Positions 33,514 through 41,306 of a DNA stretch of 64,000 nt are shown piece after piece. Under the pieces are notes generated by a model, which saw nothing but the letters and a program-made list of their open reading frames with translations, searched no databases and was not told the DNA's origin. This DNA is from SG8-38 sp041576815 (GTDB lineage Bacteria > Myxococcota_A > Polyangia > Polyangiales > Houyiibacteriaceae): the NCBI GenBank assembly GCA_041576815.1, contig JBFGKE010000009.1:32399-96398 (forward strand). The letters run 5' to 3'. The number at the start of each line of letters is the position of its first letter. Within the stretch, counting starts at the first letter, position 1. Position numbers and translations under genes: made by a program.

Positions 33514-34809
33514 ATGGATTTCAATGCGAGTTTCGTCGCATGGCTGTTTCTCGGCGTCAGCTTGGTCGGCGCGATTTTCACGCTGAACGCGTTCATGCCG
33601 GTGCGCCGGATTCCTGCGCTTTTCGTTCCGAGCTTCTTCGGTTCGTGGCTCACCTCGGAGCTCGCGCTGCACCACCTCTTTTGGCAGGCGATCGCCTCCA
33701 TGCTCTTCATCCAGCTCGGAGCCCTCTCCGAATGGGCCGGCATTGCCGGGCTCGTCATTACCCTCGCCTCGTGGCTCGGCTTGCTGATTCTCTTCCACGA
33801 CGGCCGAAAGGCCAGTCACGCTTTCGACGAGGCGCTCCTCGGGCTCGATGAGCCTGCCGACACGTCGGGCGTACCCTTCACGCAGCTGATTCTTCCGTTC
33901 CGCTTTCGGCGGCGAGGGGTGACGGTCGTCCGGGACATTCCGTATCGGAGAATCGCCGGCCGGACGCTGAGGCTCGATGTCGCCATGCCCGAAGACGCCG
34001 GTAGCAAACGGCCGGCGATCATGCAGATCCACGGCGGCGCGTGGATCATCGGAGACAAGCGCGAGCAGGGGTGGCCGCTGATCGGCCATCTCGCTGCCAA
34101 CGGCTGGGTCTGCTTCAACGTCAACTACCGCCTGAGCCCGTCCGCGACCTGGCCGGACCACCTCGTCGATTTGAAGTACGCACTTCATTGGATTCGAAAG
34201 CATGCCGACGAGTACAGCGTCGACCCAGACTTCATCGCGGTCACCGGCGGGTCGGCCGGCGGCCATCTCACGTCGATGATGGCGCTCACGGCGAACGACC
34301 CGGAGTACCAGCCGGGCTTCGAGCACGCCGACACGCGGGTGCAGGCGGCCGTGCCGGTCTACGGGGTCTACGATTTCACGAACCGCCTCGGCACGATGCA
34401 AGACCGATTCCGGCGTCAGATGCTCGAGCCGCTGATCATGAAGCGTTTCTTCGACGAGGATCCGGATGCCTTTCGTCGCGCATCTCCGCTCGACCGGGCC
34501 CACGCGGACGCGCCGCCTTTTCTCATCATTCATGGCGACCGCGACACGCTGGCACCCGTCGAGGATGCACAGCTCTTCGCTGAAACCCTCCGCGAGAAGT
34601 CCAACGCCCCGGTGATGTACGCCGAGCTTCGGGGCGCTCAGCATGCCTTCGACGTGTTCGCGTCACCCCGCACGGCTCGCATGCTGGACGGCGTGCTCCG
34701 CTTTCTGACGTCGATGCGCGAGCACGCAAACCTTGCGGACGGACCAGCGCGAGCCGAAGAATTTTCGCACTCGGAGCGCGCGTCGACCGTGACCGCCGAG
34801 AACGTCTGA
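33514..34809 (+). CDS. Membrane-anchored HSL-type esterase/lipase
   Basis: A 431-residue alpha/beta hydrolase with an N-terminal region of three hydrophobic segments (about 10-25, 55-70, 75-95). The catalytic domain has the oxyanion motif MQIHGGAWIIG, the nucleophile elbow TGGSAGGH, the acid segment HGDRDTLAP and the histidine GAQHAFD. It should hydrolyse a carboxyl ester, possibly from a membrane lipid. The gene ends 56 bases before the sulfur-relay cluster. The ATG follows TAGAAGGCC. Confidence 0.88.
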   Translation: MDFNASFVAWLFLGVSLVGAIFTLNAFMPVRRIPALFVPSFFGSWLTSELALHHLFWQAIASMLFIQLGALSEWAGIAGLVITLASWLGLLILFHDGRKASHAFDEALLGLDEPADTSGVPFTQLILPFRFRRRGVTVVRDIPYRRIAGRTLRLDVAMPEDAGSKRPAIMQIHGGAWIIGDKREQGWPLIGHLAANGWVCFNVNYRLSPSATWPDHLVDLKYALHWIRKHADEYSVDPDFIAVTGGSAGGHLTSMMALTANDPEYQPGFEHADTRVQAAVPVYGVYDFTNRLGTMQDRFRRQMLEPLIMKRFFDEDPDAFRRASPLDRAHADAPPFLIIHGDRDTLAPVEDAQLFAETLREKSNAPVMYAELRGAQHAFDVFASPRTARMLDGVLRFLTSMREHANLADGPARAEEFSHSERASTVTAENV

Positions 34810-34865
34810 GAAAATCACCCGGCACGTCGCTTGCAGATCCCGCGGCCCGAGAACGAGGTCACGGA

Positions 34866-35213
34866 ATGAAAACCATTGTCATTTTGGGCGCAGGCACGGC
34901 AGGGACGGCGATGGCCCACAAGCTGCGAAAGCGCCTTTCGAGCGACTGGGACGTTGCCGTCGTCGATCCGTCGACTCGGCACGTCTACCAGCCCGGGCTT
35001 CTCTTTCTTCCGTTCGGCGATGAGACCGTCGAGCGGATCGTGCGGGAGCGGGGCGAGACACTCGGCAAAGGCATCGCGTGGCATCGCGCAGCCGTCACCG
35101 CCATCGACACGGAGCGCCGCCGCGTTGCTGCCAGCGCGGCCGATTCCCATCTCTCCAACGATGTCGTTGGCTGGCAAACAACTCTCCGCGCTCGCGGAGG
35201 CAGGAGGCGCATG
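34866..35213 (+). pseudogene. N-terminal remnant of an SQR-like flavoprotein, in frame with tusE
   Basis: The first about 90 residues are the FAD-binding start of a sulfide:quinone-oxidoreductase-like protein: TIVILGAGTAGTAMAHKL (GxGxxG fold), the second strand VAVVDPS, then HVYQPGLLFLPFG. SQR proteins are about 400 residues, so the rest is missing. The frame then runs uninterrupted into tusE to give a 215-residue open frame, consistent with an internal deletion that removed most of the SQR. Translation of tusE can start on its own at 35211 or 35214. The remnant could still be translated as a fusion, which is not known. Confidence 0.7.
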
Positions 35214-35513
35214 ATGTCACTCGAGGCAGTACAAACCGATGCCGATGGCTATCTCTCGAATCGTGACCAATGGTCGGAAGACCTGGCCAACGAGCTCGCA
35301 GGCCAGTTCGGCGTCGAGCTGACCGACGAGCACTGGAGGGTGCTCAATGCCGCCCGCGCGATCGAGGCCGAGTCTGGCTCGAGCCCGGGGCTCCGCAAGA
35401 TCAGCAAGCGGTCCGAAACGCCGATCAAGGCGATTTACAAGCTGTTTCCCGACGGTCCTGCGAAGCTCATCGCCAAGATCGCCGGCATTCCCAAACCCAA
35501 GTCGTGCCTTTGA
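35214..35513 (+). CDS. TusE/DsrC-family sulfur relay protein
   Basis: A 99-residue DsrC/TusE-type protein. Family segments GYLSNRDQWSEDLANELA, LTDEHWRVLNAAR and KLFPDGPAKLIAKIAGIPK are present. The penultimate C98 in the C-terminal arm is kept. The second Cys of true DsrC, ten residues upstream, is Ala here. It should carry sulfur as a persulfide. AGGAGG at 35202-35207 precedes two ATGs (35211, 35214) and decides the start. It lies 22 bases before dsrE2. Confidence 0.88.
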   Translation: MSLEAVQTDADGYLSNRDQWSEDLANELAGQFGVELTDEHWRVLNAARAIEAESGSSPGLRKISKRSETPIKAIYKLFPDGPAKLIAKIAGIPKPKSCL

Positions 35514-35535
35514 TGGCCCCCCACAGGAGCAACCG

Positions 35536-36015
35536 ATGACCGATTCCGGAACCTCGAAAAAGCGAAGCCTTAGCGTGATCTGCTCGAAGGGAAGCTTCGA
35601 CATGGCCTATCCAGGCCTGATCTTGGCCAACGCGGCGCGCATGTCAGGCGTCGACGCGAGGCTCTTCTTCACCTTCTGGGGCCTCGATATCGTCAACAAG
35701 AAAAAGATCGACCACCTGCATCTCAACCTGGTTGGAAATCCATCGGCCCCGATCCCCGCGATGATCGCGGGTCTGCCCGGCGTCGAGGCTCTCGCGACGG
35801 CGCAGATGAGAAAAGAGATGGAACGGCTCGACATCCCACCGATTCGCGAGTTCGTCGAAATGCTCGATGATGCCGGCGCCGAACTCTACGGCTGTCAGAT
35901 GGCGCTCGACATGTTCAATCTAACCAAGGAAGACTTGGTACCCCAGGTGAAAGACGTGCTCACGGCCATGGACTTCATGGACATGAGCGAGGGCGCTCAG
36001 ATCATCTTCATCTAG
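35536..36015 (+). CDS. DsrE2-type (DsrE/DsrF/DrsH) sulfurtransferase
   Basis: A 159-residue DsrE-family protein that carries or transfers sulfane sulfur. C16 (SVICSKGSFD) and C120 (ELYGCQMALDMF) are the candidate persulfide cysteines. The hydrophobic helices are soluble rather than membrane spanning, placing it in the cytoplasmic DsrE2A subgroup. AGGAG nine bases before the ATG marks the start. It is paired with a TusE-type protein, as in sulfur-relay clusters of sulfur-oxidising bacteria. The 3' end overlaps the convergent DUF2141 gene by four bases. Confidence 0.86.
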   Translation: MTDSGTSKKRSLSVICSKGSFDMAYPGLILANAARMSGVDARLFFTFWGLDIVNKKKIDHLHLNLVGNPSAPIPAMIAGLPGVEALATAQMRKEMERLDIPPIREFVEMLDDAGAELYGCQMALDMFNLTKEDLVPQVKDVLTAMDFMDMSEGAQIIFI

Positions 36016-36491
36016 TCGTACACGAGCTCGATTTGGATCGTGAGAGCGCCGCCTCGGTAGGTGAACTTCGCGTCCTTGTAGATCGGAGGGCCAAATCGCT
36101 TGCCTTTGGCGTTCTGTGACACGCCCCACGGTTCCTTGGGGCTTCCGATCGCGTTGGTATCGAGCTTTCCGTTTCCGTTGAGGTCGAGAAACACCGATGC
36201 CGCGTAATCCCCGAGGCCGGTCCGTCGAAAGACGCACTCGACGGTGTCGCCCTCGACCTCGACCCAGGTTCGCCGAAGCGCGCGACGGTGTTTTCGCGGG
36301 AAGCCCTTGTTCTTCCAAAACAGCGCGCACGCCATCTTGCCCTCCGACTCCTTGATGCCGGAGATCTCGATCGTCAGCGTGTTGTTGGCCGCGGGATCGT
36401 TGTCGACTTTGTCTGCCGAAGACGAGGATGCGACCGACGTCGCGACGAGCGCAGCCACGCGCGCCGTGCTCGCCCATTTAGTCCAACGCAT
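36012..36491 (-). CDS. DUF2141-family secreted protein
   Basis: A 159-residue protein with an N-terminal signal peptide (RVAALVATSVASSSSA) and a beta-sandwich domain. DLNGNGKLDTNAIGSPKEP near residue 105 is the DUF2141 hallmark. It is probably periplasmic. The ATG at 36491 is preceded by GGAGAGG; the TTG at 36506 is less likely. It is convergent with dsrE2. Function unknown. Confidence 0.82.
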   Translation of the reverse strand: MRWTKWASTARVAALVATSVASSSSADKVDNDPAANNTLTIEISGIKESEGKMACALFWKNKGFPRKHRRALRRTWVEVEGDTVECVFRRTGLGDYAASVFLDLNGNGKLDTNAIGSPKEPWGVSQNAKGKRFGPPIYKDAKFTYRGGALTIQIELVYD

Positions 36492-36637
36492 CCGAGTCCT
36501 CTCCAAAGCTCCATCTACGCTGCCAAGCTACAGTCATGCGGTTTGGACGTAGATCTCGGGCAAATCTTTAGACGAGGCGTCGGGTTTTGCCAAATCTTAG
36601 GCAGCATTCAGCTGAAGTGTTCGGTTTCCTTCGAGAA

Positions 36638-36850
36638 TCATGCCTGCCGTCCCTCGAACGCCGCTACGGCATCTCGGAAACGGTCCGGGACGCGAACCTT
36701 TTCGCGGGTTTCGGGGTCGTCGTTTCTCGCGTAGGCAACTCGAGCTTCACCGGCACGTTCGTCGTTCGCAATTGCACCCCCGGAAAACAGCTCGGCACGG
36801 GCGTGCTCGCGATCGGAAAAGCCGGGCCCCGAAGAACTCGCACTGCCCAT
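36638..36850 (-). CDS. Possible small protein of unknown function
   Basis: An ATG at 36850, nine bases after the stop of the metallophosphoesterase gene, opens a 70-residue frame (MGSASSSG to the end EGRQA). The composition is acidic and Arg/Ala rich with no membrane segment. About 60 percent of its third positions are G or C, lower than flanking genes. No family is recognised. The rest of the 352-base gap (36507-36858) shows nothing that I can support. Confidence 0.25.
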   Translation of the reverse strand: MGSASSSGPGFSDREHARAELFSGGAIANDERAGEARVAYARNDDPETREKVRVPDRFRDAVAAFEGRQA

Positions 36851-36858
36851 CGAAGAGA

Positions 36859-38385
36859 CTACGAAAGCGAAAGCCCGCGATCGCTCTTGCGGAACCGTCG
36901 AGTCGGGGATGCGCTCGGTGCCACCGTGGATTCCCCGCAGAGCAGCCGCATTGGACTTTCTTCGGCGGCCTTCCACTCGCAGAGCTCGGCGGAGCGGCCG
37001 GCCCCGTCCTTACTTGGGCGTATCCAAACGAAGGTCTGCGCGCCGAGGCGGATCGTGCATTCCGGATCGGCAAACGCCTTCGACCAAAAACCCCCGTTGT
37101 AGAGGGTGACCGGGCCCACCTGCTCGCACTTCGGCATGTGTGTGTGCCCGAAGACCACACGGCGCGCGCCCGTGATTTTGAAAATCAGCTCGGCGCGTGG
37201 CTTCGTGAGAAGCGGTGTTTCGAACACCGTCGGCCTGACCGACGACGCGTAGGCGAGATAGGGCAACATGAAGATCAGCGCCGGCACGAAAACCCAGAGC
37301 GGGCTGATCGGCCAGGCGATGTTGATGTGCAGGACCACCTGCCAGGCGAGAAAAAGGGCGGCCAAGAGAAAAAACGCTCGGTCGAGCCAGAGCTCGCGTG
37401 CGATTCGGAAGGGGTTGTTCGTTGCCGACGGCACGTGGAGCGCATTGAGCTTGCGGACCATGGACGGCGTCGCGTTGGAGCGCGTCGCGATGGACCTCAC
37501 CTTGTCGTCGACCAGCAGCGGATCGCGCATCGGATGAAGCCAGTGGGTGCGTAGCGAGATCCAGAGGGTGGAATAGGCCCCCCAAAACCAGGTCCAGATC
37601 AGCAAGGGCTGCGTTCGAAGCATGTACCTGAAGAAAAACCGCAGATACGCAACGGCGCCCATGATGTAGTTCTCGGACTGGTGAGGGTTGAAGTACCCCA
37701 TGCCGTTGAGCATGTAGCGCGCCGCGAGATCGCCAAAAGGGATGCGCATGCGTGGCCTTCCGTGGACCTCGATGAGCGGATCGATCGGATCTCGGACGAC
37801 GCAGTTTGGATCGTATTGGTGCCCGTGGCTGACGTAGGTGTCACCGCCACTGAGATAGAACCAATTGCAGAACACCACCGGTTCGTTCTCGTCTTCGTCT
37901 CCGATGTTTGCCGGAAACGGGGCGCCCAGCGCATCGCAGACCATGCGCTGGACCGACGGCCAGTAAAGCTCGATGTCGTGGTTGCCAACGACGAAAATCG
38001 CACGGTGGCCCTTGGCGATGAACTGCCCGAGCGCTTCGAACCAGCGTGGGTGAGTATCGATGATGATCTTCATCTTGAATTGGCTCTTCCATTCCTCGCT
38101 GTCCAAGCCACGGGCACGCTCCAGCCACTCGACGTGCGGGCCCTCGCTCGGCACGGTCGTGACGCTGTCGAAGTCGAACACGTCGCCATTGAGGATGAGC
38201 TCGATGGGGCCATCGGCTCGTTCCTGGATGTGGTCGAGAAACGCGGCGAAATCCTCGTCGATGAAGAAGTCGCGGCTCTTGTAGGCCATCCAGAGCGGGC
38301 GGTCCGGGTCGGGCTTCTGCGCCTCGGTCAGGTGCAGGTCGGAAACGATGAACGTATGAAGGTCGGAGCTCACGGGATCGCTCAA
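36859..38385 (-). CDS. Membrane-associated metallophosphoesterase
   Basis: A 508-residue calcineurin-like phosphoesterase. Metal motifs in order: SDLHLTE near residue 15, LNGDVFDFD near residue 66, VGNHDIE near residue 131, VSHGHQYD near residue 180 and FGHTHMPK near residue 428. Hydrophobic segments near 250-275 and 340-395 split the catalytic domain, so the active domain is tethered to the membrane. The start is TTG at 38385 or GTG at 38373, with no strong ribosome site. It lies 66 bases downstream of the nos-linked polytopic gene. The substrate is unknown. Confidence 0.85.
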   Translation of the reverse strand: MSDPVSSDLHTFIVSDLHLTEAQKPDPDRPLWMAYKSRDFFIDEDFAAFLDHIQERADGPIELILNGDVFDFDSVTTVPSEGPHVEWLERARGLDSEEWKSQFKMKIIIDTHPRWFEALGQFIAKGHRAIFVVGNHDIELYWPSVQRMVCDALGAPFPANIGDEDENEPVVFCNWFYLSGGDTYVSHGHQYDPNCVVRDPIDPLIEVHGRPRMRIPFGDLAARYMLNGMGYFNPHQSENYIMGAVAYLRFFFRYMLRTQPLLIWTWFWGAYSTLWISLRTHWLHPMRDPLLVDDKVRSIATRSNATPSMVRKLNALHVPSATNNPFRIARELWLDRAFFLLAALFLAWQVVLHINIAWPISPLWVFVPALIFMLPYLAYASSVRPTVFETPLLTKPRAELIFKITGARRVVFGHTHMPKCEQVGPVTLYNGGFWSKAFADPECTIRLGAQTFVWIRPSKDGAGRSAELCEWKAAEESPMRLLCGESTVAPSASPTRRFRKSDRGLSLS

Positions 38386-38451
38386 GTGTGTCAGGCGGCG
38401 AGCCTAGGCTCCAGCAATCGGCAATTCCAGCCAGCAGCGGCGCGGATGGGC

Positions 38452-39111
38452 TCAGGCGGGCAATGGAACAGCAGCAGTGGCCGCGATGTGCTGTCTTCGC
38501 CCGATGGACAGGTGGGCGAGTAGGAGAATCGTGAGGCCCGTCGCGAAGATGGCCACGTACCAAGTACCGAGGCCGGGTCCTGCCTCGGTCAGGAAGTTCG
38601 CGATCTGCTTCTTGCCCCACATGACCGGCATGAAGGGGTCCACGGTGACCGGCGCTCTCGGGTCCAGGTTGTGACCAAACGTGTAAAGCTTGTAGTAGAG
38701 CCGTCCAAAGCCAAAAATGCCCGCGTAGGTCGTGATGACGAGGAGATCGAGAAGAGAGCTCACCTTCCCGATCACCGCGGTGCGCAACGCGATAATGATG
38801 ATCGCCGCGAAAAGGAACGGAATCCAGTCGAGGTCGGAAAGCGCGGCACGATCGAGCGGTGCCATGCCGATGTAATGGTTGAGGACGTTGATCTCCTGCA
38901 CGTCGTTGCCGTCATTGCCCCCGTCGACCTTGTAAGAATAGATGTAGAGATCGAGCCCTTGCGGATACTGCGGCGCCTTCATGTTGATGTGCCACATGGG
39001 GGCGGTGAAGCTCAGGCCTACGAAGACCGTGAGGAGCGCGAGCACCACGCGCGCCCAAGGAAAGATGGGCTCATCCAGAAATCGATAGAATGCGTCCATT
39101 GCGTTTGACAT
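38452..39111 (-). CDS. Polytopic membrane protein of the nos locus
   Basis: A 219-residue protein with about four to five spans (FPWARVVLALLTVFVGLS, IPFLFAAIIIIALR, LLVITTYAGIFGFGRL, TWYVAIFATGLTILLLA) and a conserved-looking NHYIGMAPL motif before the second span. It could be the membrane partner found in clade II nos operons (NosB-like), but the match is by context only. GAAGGAGG lies six bases before the ATG at 39111, choosing that start. It is probably in the nos operon, 23 bases after nosY. Confidence 0.6.
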   Translation of the reverse strand: MSNAMDAFYRFLDEPIFPWARVVLALLTVFVGLSFTAPMWHINMKAPQYPQGLDLYIYSYKVDGGNDGNDVQEINVLNHYIGMAPLDRAALSDLDWIPFLFAAIIIIALRTAVIGKVSSLLDLLVITTYAGIFGFGRLYYKLYTFGHNLDPRAPVTVDPFMPVMWGKKQIANFLTEAGPGLGTWYVAIFATGLTILLLAHLSIGRRQHIAATAAVPLPA

Positions 39112-39134
39112 CTCGCCTCCTTCAGCGGTCAACC

Positions 39135-39977
39135 TTAAACGACGTCACCTCGGCGCAACTTCCGTAGCCCGCCCAACCAAGCAAACGTGCCGAGCACCAT
39201 CGGCCAGGCCACGCCGAGCACGTAAAGGCCGGTCGCGCCGATCTGATTCGCCAAATAGAAACCAACGGGGCCGAGAACGCTGAGCTCTGGGTCTGCGGAC
39301 GACAGCAACGCCATTCGGATGCTTTGCACCGGGTTCGACGCGGCCAGCAAGAAGACCACGCGCGGCTCCATTCGCCACTGCAGCATCATGCCGGCAAGCG
39401 CGAAATCCATGAGCGCGATGCCGGCGACCCAGACCAGCAGCAGGTACATCGTCGCGCGCGCAGAGTTCTGTACCGCGGTGGAGATCCACAAACCGATCCC
39501 GCAGAACGTCCAAATGAGCACCGAGCAAAGCACGACGCAATGCCCGATGAAGCTCCAGGCGATTGCCTGGCCGAAGACCGCCCGACCGAACACCCCGACG
39601 CCGGCCATGAGAACCGCGAGGGGGATCAGCAGCACCAGAAAACGCACGCTCGAAATGGCGCTGAAGAACGCCCCGCGGGAAATCGGCTGACTGAAGAGGA
39701 GCTCGAGCGTGCCGTCGGCCCGCGCTTTGTTGACGACCTGCCCGGTGGCGACGAGCGCCATCAACGGCAGCAGCACGAGGAGTGCATGCACGTACGACAC
39801 GAGCACGCGGCCGGTGCCCGTGAACCCGAAAACGGTCGACTCCCGCATCCCGACCATCAGGAACACACCGGCGAGGACGGCGTACACGACCACGCAGAAG
39901 ACGAGCCACCTGGAACGAAGCACTTCCGCGAGATCGAGCTGGACGACTGCCCAATAGGATCGTAGCTGACGCGTCAT
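39135..39977 (-). CDS. nosY: NosY-like ABC transporter permease
   Basis: A 280-residue permease with six spans, the membrane part of the NosFY transporter linked to maturation of the N2O reductase copper site. Segments: RSYWAVVQLDLAEVLRSRWL, DGTLELLFSQPISRGAFF (a classic ABC-2 motif) and hydrophobic spans after 30, 75, 120, 150, 180 and 250. ATG at 39977 overlaps the nosL stop by four bases. A longer frame to 40208 would intrude into nosL. Confidence 0.87.
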   Translation of the reverse strand: MTRQLRSYWAVVQLDLAEVLRSRWLVFCVVVYAVLAGVFLMVGMRESTVFGFTGTGRVLVSYVHALLVLLPLMALVATGQVVNKARADGTLELLFSQPISRGAFFSAISSVRFLVLLIPLAVLMAGVGVFGRAVFGQAIAWSFIGHCVVLCSVLIWTFCGIGLWISTAVQNSARATMYLLLVWVAGIALMDFALAGMMLQWRMEPRVVFLLAASNPVQSIRMALLSSADPELSVLGPVGFYLANQIGATGLYVLGVAWPMVLGTFAWLGGLRKLRRGDVV

Positions 39978-40429
39978 GATCCACCCTGTCGCCGATGCGG
40001 ACGCTCGCTGACCTGGCGCTTGGCCCACTCGATGCTCTTCGAACCGGGCGTATCGGCTTTCACAGCTCGAATTCCGTACCCCATGGGTGAATCCTCCACG
40101 GGAAGGAAACCCACCTCCGATTCGGAAAGCCAGCCGTCCGCCTCGTGATTTCGAAAGTAGAGGGCGTGAACCTCGACCTCGTGCGAGGCGAGGTAATCGA
40201 ACAAACACCCCGGATCGTCGAAGCTCAGCACGTCACCGTTTTCGATCTGAAGCTGCGCGGCGAACCGCGGGTCACCCACGTGCATCTTGCAATGGCCGCA
40301 GACTTCGCTGTCCCAGACGATGGGCACCGGGCCCTCGGGCAGCGCGACCCGGTTGAAGCGGATGACCGCGACCACCGCCACCGTGAGGGCAAGCGCGAGC
40401 AGCACCACTTTAATCGCCGTCGTGGACAT
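39974..40429 (-). CDS. nosL: NosL-like copper chaperone, membrane anchored
   Basis: A 151-residue NosL-type copper chaperone for N2O reductase. CGHCKMHVGDPRFAAQ near residue 43 is the metal-binding motif, followed by DVLSFDDPGCLFDYL. The N-terminus is a membrane span (VVLLALALTVAVVAVI) without the lipobox Cys of typical NosL, so it is anchored by a span. The ATG at 40429 lies inside the end of nosF, a 20-base overlap. Family and location support copper delivery to NosZ. Confidence 0.88.
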   Translation of the reverse strand: MSTTAIKVVLLALALTVAVVAVIRFNRVALPEGPVPIVWDSEVCGHCKMHVGDPRFAAQLQIENGDVLSFDDPGCLFDYLASHEVEVHALYFRNHEADGWLSESEVGFLPVEDSPMGYGIRAVKADTPGSKSIEWAKRQVSERPHRRQGGS

Positions 40430-41306
40430 CACCCCGATCTTCCTTTTCGTCGAGCTGCACCGCGTCCGCGTCTCGAACGAGCAGGTTTTCGACCCGCCCG
40501 TCGAGGCCACGCGACAGAGCGTCCACGAGCTCGAGCTTCTCGGCGCGCGTGGCCGTGCGCCGCCACCATCCGGCGACCCCGGGCTGAAAACCCATGCGCT
40601 CCAGTGCTTCGTTGTCGACGCCGTTTTTCATCTGAACTTCGATGGTGCTCAGCGTCATGCGGTCCAAGTAGTCCTCGGTGGGACCGAAATAGGCGAGTCG
40701 GCCTTCCTCGAGGACCATCACTTGGTCGACGAGGGTGCGGATCTCTTCGAGCCGGTGCGAGCAGAGAATGACCGTTGCGTCCTGGGTCCGCTCCGAAAGA
40801 AGCTGGAAGAGGTGGCGCCGGGACTGGGTGTCGAGGCTTGCCGTCGGCTCATCGAGCACGAAGAGCGACGCCCGGCTCGCCAGCGCGAGCGCAATCAGCG
40901 TCTTTTGCTTGGCGCCTCCCGAGAGGTTGCAGAACGCCTGCCGCCGAACGGCGTCCAGGTCGATCCCGATCTCCGTGCCGCAGGTGAAGACCTCCGACGG
41001 TGAGATGTCCCGAACACGGGTGATCGCCTTGATCACCTCGCCGACGGACGCACTGAACTTGGGCGCGATCTGCGGGACGTACGCAACCCGGTCTGCCTGC
41101 TCGAGGCTCCGCTTGCTTTCGCCGTCGAGGAGCAGCTCGCCGTCGCAGGTGAGAAGGCGAAGGATGATTCGGATGAGCGTGGACTTGCCGGACGCGTTCG
41201 GCCCGATGAGACCCACCTTTTTGCCGGTGGGAATCTCGAAATCGAGTCCGCGAAGCGCTTCGACGCGTCCGAAGCGTTTGCGCACTGCCCGTCCCTCAAC
41301 GCGCAT
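40410..41306 (-). CDS. nosF: NosF-like ABC transporter ATPase
   Basis: A 298-residue ATPase: Walker A GPNASGKST near residue 39, signature LSGGAKQK near residue 130, Walker B LFVLDEPTA near residue 150 and the H-loop CSHRLEE. It pairs with NosY. The ATG at 41306 overlaps the nosD stop by 11 bases. The C-terminal about 60 residues are poorly conserved. Part of the nosDFLY order typical of nos operons. Confidence 0.92.
   Translation of the reverse strand: MRVEGRAVRKRFGRVEALRGLDFEIPTGKKVGLIGPNASGKSTLIRIILRLLTCDGELLLDGESKRSLEQADRVAYVPQIAPKFSASVGEVIKAITRVRDISPSEVFTCGTEIGIDLDAVRRQAFCNLSGGAKQKTLIALALASRASLFVLDEPTASLDTQSRRHLFQLLSERTQDATVILCSHRLEEIRTLVDQVMVLEEGRLAYFGPTEDYLDRMTLSTIEVQMKNGVDNEALERMGFQPGVAGWWRRTATRAEKLELVDALSRGLDGRVENLLVRDADAVQLDEKEDRGDVHDGD

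Noticed and set aside
31507..34644. Minus-strand frame of 1045 residues
   Set aside because: Only its last 213 residues (from ATG 32148) are real; the rest overlaps nhaA and the esterase gene.
36507..36637. Gene in the gap upstream of DUF2141
   Set aside because: No frame with a start and plausible composition; only the weak 70-residue frame at 36638-36850 is noted.
40429..40510. Longer start of nosL
   Set aside because: Lies fully in nosF coding sequence and lacks a signal feature.
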